A model generated the notes under the pieces. That model did no database searches. It worked only from the letters and a program-made list of their open reading frames with translations, and had not been told where the DNA came from. Below, in pieces: positions 39,632 through 45,952 of a stretch of 45,952 nt of DNA. Position 1 is the first letter of the stretch. Every line of letters starts with the position of its first letter. This DNA is from a virus, in the IMG/VR virus record IMGVR_UViG_3300029319_000098, positions 1 through 45,952 of that record; one strand, 5' to 3'. Position numbers and translations under genes: made by a program.

Positions 39632-42600
39632 ATGGCAACGTTAACAAGTAGAAAAGTATCAGATACATATAAAGATTTATTACAAGTATCAAATAGTAAC
39701 AGTGGAATCACAGGGAGTTTAACAAATGTTGAAGACGGAGAGGGTACAGCTAGTGTATTACAACTTAGTACAGGTGCTGTTAATATTACAGGAGCAGGTA
39801 CATTACAGTATGCTGGTACTGCTATTACTGCTACAGCAGCTGAGATAAATGTATTAGACGGATATACTGGTAGTGTTACAGAACTAAACTACCTAGATAC
39901 ATTACACGCTACAGGCGTAACTGCTACTGAGTTTGATTACTTAGACGGAGTTACATCAAATATACAAACACAATTAGATACTAAAATTGAAGCTACATTA
40001 ACGACTGAACAAGTTCAAGATATAGTTGGTGCTATGTTTACTGGTAATACAGAGACTAGAATATCAGTTTCATATGAAGACAGTGACGGAACTATAGATT
40101 TAGTAGTAGACGATATGACAGCTCACCCAAGTATATCAGCAGCTAGTTCTTCTAATAACAGTGGCAGAACATATATACAAGATATAACATTAGATTCTAA
40201 CGGTCACGTAACTGGAATAGCTACAGCAACAGAAACAGTGACTGATACAAATTTAACCACCGAAGAAGTACAAGACATAGTAGGAGCTATGTTTACTTCA
40301 AACACAGAAACACGTATTGCTGTTGAATACCAAGACGGTGACGGTACTATTGACTTAGTGGTTGACGATATGACAGCAGACACTAATACATTTAGAACTG
40401 TAACTGCAGGTGGTAATACTTTAGGTGCTACAGAAACATTAGCTTTTACAGAGGGCTCAAACATAACTATAAGTGAATCTGGTGGTGCTGTTACGATAGC
40501 AGCTACAGATACTAACACACAACTATCTACCGAAGAAGTACAAGATATTGCTGGACCTCTTGTTGCAACTGGAGGTACAAAGACTGGTATTACAGTTACT
40601 TATGATGATGCTAACAACAATATGGACTTTGTTGTTGACCACGATGCTGCTTCTAATTTTGTAGCTAATGAACACGTAGACCACACATCAGTAAGTATTT
40701 CTACAGGAACTGGATTATCTGGTGGAGGAGATATTAGTTCAACAAGAACTTTAAGTGTAGATGCAGCACAGACAGGCATAACTTCTGTAGTAAATAGTGG
40801 TTTAGAAATAGGTCGTGATGCTGATAATAGAATTAAGTTTGGTACAGATAATCAAATAATTTTTGAAGTAGACGGTGGAGATAATGTAATATTTAAAACT
40901 AGTGGAGAAATAGAAGCTAGCTCTCTAGACATATCTGGAGATGCAGACATAGACGGAACACTAGAGGCAGACGCTATTACTGTTGGTGGTACTGCATTGA
41001 ATACAGTTATAGCAGGAGTTACAGTATCAAATGCAACATTAGCTGCTACAGCTACAGTATCAGACAGCACAGCAAACACAAACTTTCCAGTTGTATTTCA
41101 CGATGAATCAAATGGTTTGTTAGATGATACAGGAGCATTAAGATATAATCCAAGTACAGGAACATTATTAGCTCCTAATTTAGTTGTGGCTGGTACAACT
41201 ACAACTGTAGATACAGTAACTATGGAAGCATCAAATGCTATTGTATTTGAAGGAGCTACTGCAGATGCAAATGAAACAACATTGTCTATTGTAGACCCTA
41301 CTGGTGATAGAACAATAAATTTACCAGATGTATCAGGTACTATACCAGTATTAGCAGCAGCATCTACTACACAAATTTCAGCTACACCAGAAGAATTAAA
41401 TATACTAGACGGTGCAACTGTCGTAGTAGGAGAGATTAATGCTTTAGACTTAGGCTCTACAGCAGTTGGTAATGCTATTGCTTCTAAAGCTGTTGTACTA
41501 GATTCTAATAAAGATTATACAGGTATAAGAAACTTAACTATTACAGGAGAATTAGACGCAGCTAGTTTAGATATATCAGGAGATGTTGATGTAGACGGCA
41601 CTCTAGAAGCTGATGCTATCACTGTAAACGGAACTGCTTTACCAGTTGTAAGTAGAATTATAGCTATAGACCACACTACTGATTCTTTAACAGTTCCAGT
41701 TACTGGCACAGATAAATTTATATTTGTAGATGCTGATGACAGTAACAATCTTAAAATTGGTCTTATACCTTCAGCATTAACTAGTGAGCAAGTTCAAGAT
41801 ATAGTTGGTGCGATGTTCACAACCACTAATACTGAAACTGGTATTACAGCAACATATCAAGATAGTACAGGAGATATAGATTTAGTTGTAGGAACTTTAA
41901 ATCAAGACACTACTGGTAATGCAGCAACTGCTACAGCTTTAGAAACAGCAAGAAATATTGGTGGAGTTTCTTTTGACGGTACTGGTAATATTAATTTACC
42001 TGGTGTAAATACTTCAGGTAACCAAGATACTAGTGGTACTGCAGCTAACGCAACACACGTAACTGTTACTGACAATGAAAGTACAAATGAAGATAATTTA
42101 ATACCATTTATAGAAAATGCTTCTGCTACAGGTAATGTTGGTCTTGAATCAGACGGTGACCTACATTACAACCCTAGCACAGGTACAGTTACAGCTACAA
42201 TATTCAAAGGTAATATTGATGCTGTAGACGGAGATTTTGACGGCACACTTGAAACAGATGCTTTGACTATTGGTGGAGTTACATCAAACGCATTTACAAC
42301 TACACTTAAAAATAAACTTGACGGAATAGAAGCTAGTGCTACAGCAGACCAGACAGATGCAGAAATAAGAGCAGCAGTAGAAGCAGCTAGTGATTCAAAC
42401 GTATTTACAGATGCAGACCATACTAAATTAAACGGTATAGCTTCTAATGCTACTGCTAATGCTGGTACAGTGACATCTGTAACAGCTGGTGACGGTATGA
42501 CACAAAGTGGAACTAGTTCTGTAAATCCTACTTTAGATGTAGTTGGTGGAACTGGTATTACTGCAAATGCTAATGATATTGCAATAACTGCTGCACAAAC

Positions 42601-45274
42601 TGGTATTACTTCTATACTTAATACATCTTTAGTTGTGGGTAGAGACGGTGATAATCAAATAAAGTTTGGAACTGACAATCAGATTATATTTGAAGTTAGT
42701 GGTGGAGACAATGTTATCTTCAAAGCAAGTGGTGAGATTGAGGCATCAAGTTTAGATATTAGTGGAGATGTTGATGTAGACGGAACTTTGGAGGCAGATG
42801 CTATTACAGTAAATGGTACATCACTACCTAATGTAAGTCAAATATTAGCTACTGATGTGACTACAGATTCTTTGACTGTTCCAGCTAGTGGTGACAAAGT
42901 AATCTTGATTGATGCTGATGACAATGATAGTCTTAAAGTAGCAAACTTCCCAAGTGATACAGTAAGAACAGTTACTGCTGGTGGTAATACCTTAGCTGAT
43001 AATGAAACGCTAGCATTTACTGCTGGGTCTAATATTACTATCTCTGAATCAGGAGGAGCTGTAACTATAGCAGCTACTGATACAAACACTCAGCTTTCAA
43101 ATGAACAAGTACAAGATATTGTTGGAGCTATGTTTGATTCGAATACTGAAACAAGAATAACAGCTTCATACCAAGACAGCGACGGAACGATAGATTTGGT
43201 TGTAGATAATGATTTATCTAACTACGATAACAGTAGTTCAGGATTTTTAACTGCACACCCTAACATATCAGCAGCTTCAACATCTAACAATAGTGGTAGA
43301 ACTTATATACAAGACATTACTCTAGATAGTAATGGTCACGTAACTGGTATTGCAACTGCTACAGAAAGTGTAACAGATACTAATACAAACCAACTAACAA
43401 CTTTTACTCTTACAGCAGATAGTGGTAGTAATCAAACAATAGCACACGGAAACACTTTAGATATTGCAGGTGGTACTGGAATATCAACTTCAGTTGGTGC
43501 TACAGATACAGTTACTGTAACTTTGGGTAATCATAGTGCAGATTTATTAACATCTGGTACTGTTGATGCTGCAAGATTACCAACTATTGATATTTCATCT
43601 AAGACTAACCTAAGTGCTGGAACAAACATTTCTCTCAGTGGAGATACTTTAAATGTTGATGATGCTTTCTTAAAAAATGATGCTGATGATACTACAAGTG
43701 GTACTATAACTGCTGGTGGATTTACAACAACTGGTACTGTTACAGCAGGAGCTTCTAATAATAACATTAGATTAAGAACAGTAAGTAATGCTTCTAATAT
43801 AGCAGATACTTTTTCTGGCAACACAGACCAATCATACATTGATTTTCAAATAAACAATAGTAGTAATGACCCTGGTTACATTATGCACGAAACTAGAAGT
43901 GGTGAAGCAAATGAGGGAGTAATCCACATTTGTCCGTCAGACGATAATGCAGACGGAGATTATGTTTCTATACACGGAACAAATGATGCTGATAGTTTAA
44001 AACTACATACATCTGGTAAAATAGAAGGTGTTTCAACATTAGTAGCTGCAGATTTAGATATTAGTGGAGATGTAGATGTAGACGGTACATTAGAAACTGA
44101 TGCTCTAACTATTAATGGAAGTGCAACATTACCATTTTCATCAGATGATAGAGTTAAGTTAGACGGTATAGCTACTAGTGCTACTGCTAACACAGGAACT
44201 GTAGATACAAGTGGTAGTCCTGTAGACAATGACTTTGCTAAATTTACTGATTCTAATACTATTGAGGGTAGAAGTGTATCTGAAGTAAGAAGTGATTTAG
44301 GTTTAGGTGATTTAGCATTAGCAGATGATATTGCTGCAAGTAAAATAGTTAGTGGTACTATTGCAGATGCTAGAATAGCTGCATCAAGTATTACACAACA
44401 TACAGACTCAAAATATTTAAGAAGCGATGCTGCAGATACAGCATCGGGGGCAATAACATTTACAGCAAGAACTACTTTTGATGATAGTGGAGCTGACGGT
44501 GTTTTATTTAAAGCATCAGATAATGCAAGTAATTCTTCAAGAGCATTTTTTGACGGAACTTCTACTTCTTGTATATTCCAAGAGGGTAATGATTTAAGTT
44601 TTAGAAGTGGAGCTACTACTGGTAGTTCAAGTGGTACTGAAAGATTTTTTATTAATTCAAGTGGTCCACAAGTTCCAACTGGCTCACAACTTTATGTAGA
44701 TGATATATATGGACAAAGTAATGGAACAAATAGATTAGTATTAGATGATGACACAAATTCTGAAAATGCAAATGGTGTATCATTAACTGGTGTAAATCAT
44801 ATTTATTTATGTCCAGATGAAACAAACAACGGTACTGGAGAAGTAAGAGTTATCACTGGTACTGATAATGATTTAGATAGTGGCACAGCAGATGCAGTTG
44901 CAAAAATTACAAATGCTGGAGAAGCACATTTCAAAGGAGATGTTGTAGCATTTAGTAGTTCTCCGTCTGACAGAGAACTAAAAGAAAACATTTCTACGAT
45001 AGAAAATGGACTTGATAAAGTAATGAAATTAAGAGGTGTTGAGTTTGACTGGACTGCTACATCAAGAAAAGGACAACACGATATTGGATTAATTGCACAA
45101 GAAGTTGAAGAAGTATTACCAGAAGTAGTTTCTGTTAAAACTTTAAGAGTTGGAGAGTTTGGGCGTGACGGAGATGAAAAAGACTTTAAAACAGTAAACT
45201 ATGAAAAAATGGTTGGTGTATTAGTAGAAGCTGTAAAAGAACTTAAAGCAGAAATAGAGGAATTAAAAAAATGA
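39632..45274 (+). CDS. Giant tail fibre with S74 intramolecular chaperone
   Basis: The 1,880-residue protein is dominated by repeated beta units. VQDIVGAMF recurs at least four times (near nt 40,014, 40,269, 41,796 and 43,110, with a variant near 40,540), and LDISGDVDVDGTLEAD recurs five times with variation. The last 102 residues (from Ser1779: SDRELKENIS, DIGLIAQEVEEVLPE, VNYEKMVGVLVEAVKEL) are a Peptidase_S74 domain, which folds the fibre trimer and then cleaves itself off at its N-terminal Ser-Asp. It is the likely host-recognition fibre. Confidence 0.9.
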   Translation: MATLTSRKVSDTYKDLLQVSNSNSGITGSLTNVEDGEGTASVLQLSTGAVNITGAGTLQYAGTAITATAAEINVLDGYTGSVTELNYLDTLHATGVTATEFDYLDGVTSNIQTQLDTKIEATLTTEQVQDIVGAMFTGNTETRISVSYEDSDGTIDLVVDDMTAHPSISAASSSNNSGRTYIQDITLDSNGHVTGIATATETVTDTNLTTEEVQDIVGAMFTSNTETRIAVEYQDGDGTIDLVVDDMTADTNTFRTVTAGGNTLGATETLAFTEGSNITISESGGAVTIAATDTNTQLSTEEVQDIAGPLVATGGTKTGITVTYDDANNNMDFVVDHDAASNFVANEHVDHTSVSISTGTGLSGGGDISSTRTLSVDAAQTGITSVVNSGLEIGRDADNRIKFGTDNQIIFEVDGGDNVIFKTSGEIEASSLDISGDADIDGTLEADAITVGGTALNTVIAGVTVSNATLAATATVSDSTANTNFPVVFHDESNGLLDDTGALRYNPSTGTLLAPNLVVAGTTTTVDTVTMEASNAIVFEGATADANETTLSIVDPTGDRTINLPDVSGTIPVLAAASTTQISATPEELNILDGATVVVGEINALDLGSTAVGNAIASKAVVLDSNKDYTGIRNLTITGELDAASLDISGDVDVDGTLEADAITVNGTALPVVSRIIAIDHTTDSLTVPVTGTDKFIFVDADDSNNLKIGLIPSALTSEQVQDIVGAMFTTTNTETGITATYQDSTGDIDLVVGTLNQDTTGNAATATALETARNIGGVSFDGTGNINLPGVNTSGNQDTSGTAANATHVTVTDNESTNEDNLIPFIENASATGNVGLESDGDLHYNPSTGTVTATIFKGNIDAVDGDFDGTLETDALTIGGVTSNAFTTTLKNKLDGIEASATADQTDAEIRAAVEAASDSNVFTDADHTKLNGIASNATANAGTVTSVTAGDGMTQSGTSSVNPTLDVVGGTGITANANDIAITAAQTGITSILNTSLVVGRDGDNQIKFGTDNQIIFEVSGGDNVIFKASGEIEASSLDISGDVDVDGTLEADAITVNGTSLPNVSQILATDVTTDSLTVPASGDKVILIDADDNDSLKVANFPSDTVRTVTAGGNTLADNETLAFTAGSNITISESGGAVTIAATDTNTQLSNEQVQDIVGAMFDSNTETRITASYQDSDGTIDLVVDNDLSNYDNSSSGFLTAHPNISAASTSNNSGRTYIQDITLDSNGHVTGIATATESVTDTNTNQLTTFTLTADSGSNQTIAHGNTLDIAGGTGISTSVGATDTVTVTLGNHSADLLTSGTVDAARLPTIDISSKTNLSAGTNISLSGDTLNVDDAFLKNDADDTTSGTITAGGFTTTGTVTAGASNNNIRLRTVSNASNIADTFSGNTDQSYIDFQINNSSNDPGYIMHETRSGEANEGVIHICPSDDNADGDYVSIHGTNDADSLKLHTSGKIEGVSTLVAADLDISGDVDVDGTLETDALTINGSATLPFSSDDRVKLDGIATSATANTGTVDTSGSPVDNDFAKFTDSNTIEGRSVSEVRSDLGLGDLALADDIAASKIVSGTIADARIAASSITQHTDSKYLRSDAADTASGAITFTARTTFDDSGADGVLFKASDNASNSSRAFFDGTSTSCIFQEGNDLSFRSGATTGSSSGTERFFINSSGPQVPTGSQLYVDDIYGQSNGTNRLVLDDDTNSENANGVSLTGVNHIYLCPDETNNGTGEVRVITGTDNDLDSGTADAVAKITNAGEAHFKGDVVAFSSSPSDRELKENISTIENGLDKVMKLRGVEFDWTATSRKGQHDIGLIAQEVEEVLPEVVSVKTLRVGEFGRDGDEKDFKTVNYEKMVGVLVEAVKELKAEIEELKK

Positions 45275-45894
45275 CTTTGACTTCATCAGGACAAATTAGC
45301 ATTAGTGATATAAATGGAGAGTTTGGCAGAAGTGGTACAACTGCAAATAGTTCATTAGAAGATTTATCTGATGGTACTGTTGCAACTATAAATACTGCAA
45401 ATGATGCAGATGATCGTCCAGACGGCTCTGCTCCTCACTCTATGAGTGAATTTTATAGTTATAATCATAGTGCTGCAAGTACATCTTGGAGTAATGTTCC
45501 AGCAGACTTTAACTTACACGCAACTGCAACCTCTGGTGTAGATTCTGTTACTTCTTCTGCAAAGACTATTACTCTATCTAATGGTAGTGGTACTACAAGT
45601 GTAAATTGTCAGCAACCTAGTAATGGTAATATTGAGTTGAAAGTCGCTGTTTCTACAAGTGGAGATCCAGGAACAAGTGGTACTGCAAATAGTGGTACTG
45701 GCTTTGGTAATAATGCACCAAGTATATCTTTTACATCTGGAACTTTATATTTGAGATTTAAGCTAATAGAAGTAAAAGCTAATTCTGGAAATCTAAGTGC
45801 AGAGAATAGAACTATTACTTTTACAAACAATAGTGTAAGTAATACAGACTTGCAGATTAATTGTAAAGTTGAAGCTGGAGGACTATTCCCATAA
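45271..45894 (+). CDS. Tail-associated protein, paralogue of the left-edge gene without Hint
   Basis: The 207-residue protein starts in an ATGA overlap with the fibre. It opens LTSSGQISISDINGEFGRSG, a start typical of marine phage tail proteins, then SMSEFYSYNHSAASTSWS, which matches the left-edge gene. It ends KVEAGGLFP at the point where the left-edge protein continues into its Hint domain. Role: probably fibre-tip or tail-associated; not enzymatic. Confidence 0.72.
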   Translation: MTLTSSGQISISDINGEFGRSGTTANSSLEDLSDGTVATINTANDADDRPDGSAPHSMSEFYSYNHSAASTSWSNVPADFNLHATATSGVDSVTSSAKTITLSNGSGTTSVNCQQPSNGNIELKVAVSTSGDPGTSGTANSGTGFGNNAPSISFTSGTLYLRFKLIEVKANSGNLSAENRTITFTNNSVSNTDLQINCKVEAGGLFP

Positions 45895-45952
45895 TGGCTA
45901 TTACTTACAGAGGAATAAGATTTGCAGGTTATAATAAACCTAAGAGAACACC
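45894..45952 (+). CDS. Basic GYNKPKRTP protein, 3' truncated by window end
   Basis: The ATG at 45894 overlaps the previous stop (TAATG). The readable 19 residues are MAITYRGIRFAGYNKPKRT, matching the 2378 product at GYNKPKRTP. The rest lies outside the window. Confidence 0.65.
   Translation, partial: MAITYRGIRFAGYNKPKRT

Noticed and set aside
40204-43839. Several open frames on the minus strand within the fibre gene
   Set aside because: They are Val/Ser/Ala-rich shadows of the repeated fibre DNA without ribosome sites.
1-45952. Direct circular closure of the window
   Set aside because: Joining the ends does not keep the frame of either edge gene, and no terminal repeat was seen.
1-45952. 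tRNA genes and CRISPR arrays
   Set aside because: No cloverleaf with a T-arm and no regularly spaced repeats were found. The GTGCTC copies are too irregular for CRISPR.
1-45952. Integrase, repressor or lysogeny module
   Set aside because: No tyrosine or serine recombinase motifs or attachment core were seen. The only HTH protein is a small one within replication genes.

Overview
The window is most of the genome of a tailed dsDNA phage, very probably a marine podovirus-like phage infecting an AT-rich bacterium. The evidence is a complete head-packaging set (small and large terminase, portal, scaffold, major capsid protein), no recognisable tape measure or sheath, a series of alanine/glycine-rich and very long virion proteins typical of podoviral ejection proteins, and a very long fibre ending in an S74 chaperone. 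No integrase, repressor, phage RNA polymerase, DNA polymerase, tRNA or CRISPR array was recognised. Most of the sequence is strongly AT-rich with A/T-ending codons. The putative promoters on the leftward arm have CTTGACA -35 boxes, which fits an alphaproteobacterial sigma70-type host; that host assignment is an inference.

The layout has two divergent arms. From a control region at about 27.44-28.02 kb, a rightward arm runs to the right edge: small proteins, a metallopeptidase-like protein, a MazG/DUF1599-like protein, a metallophosphoesterase, terminases, endolysin, portal, scaffold, capsid, connectors, fibre. It appears to continue at the left edge (1-13.7 kb) with a Hint-domain protein, a cluster of tiny lysine-rich proteins, a large tail protein and the ejection proteins. 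The leftward arm (27.4 to 13.7 kb) carries, in order of transcription, a GC-richer early module (acidic protein, MoxR/CobS-like AAA+ ATPase and partner), a run of small unknown genes and membrane micro-ORFs, then a replication/recombination set: RecB/Cas4-like nuclease, ERF annealing protein, SSB-like protein with an acidic DELPF tail, Hjc-like resolvase and DnaB-type helicase. The arms converge tail to tail at 13,684-13,687. DNA synthesis presumably uses the host polymerase and primase.

The ends of the window do not join directly. The left edge cuts a gene whose N-terminal domain is paralogous to the 45,271 gene, and the right edge cuts a gene paralogous to the one at 2,378. The two edges carry related copies of the same gene pair, and some sequence is missing between them if the genome is circular or permuted.

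The main unexplained signals are: an octamer RGTGCTCA (core GTGCTC/GAGCAC, about 59 copies by eye) dispersed through the window and clustered in the control region; an apparently structured RNA with its own terminator at 24.24-24.38 kb; a duplicated promoter/operator cassette (21.5 and 24.2 kb) with CAA-repeat leaders; a precisely appended Hint domain; an 11-residue five-cysteine micro-ORF; and several nested or coupled micro-ORFs.
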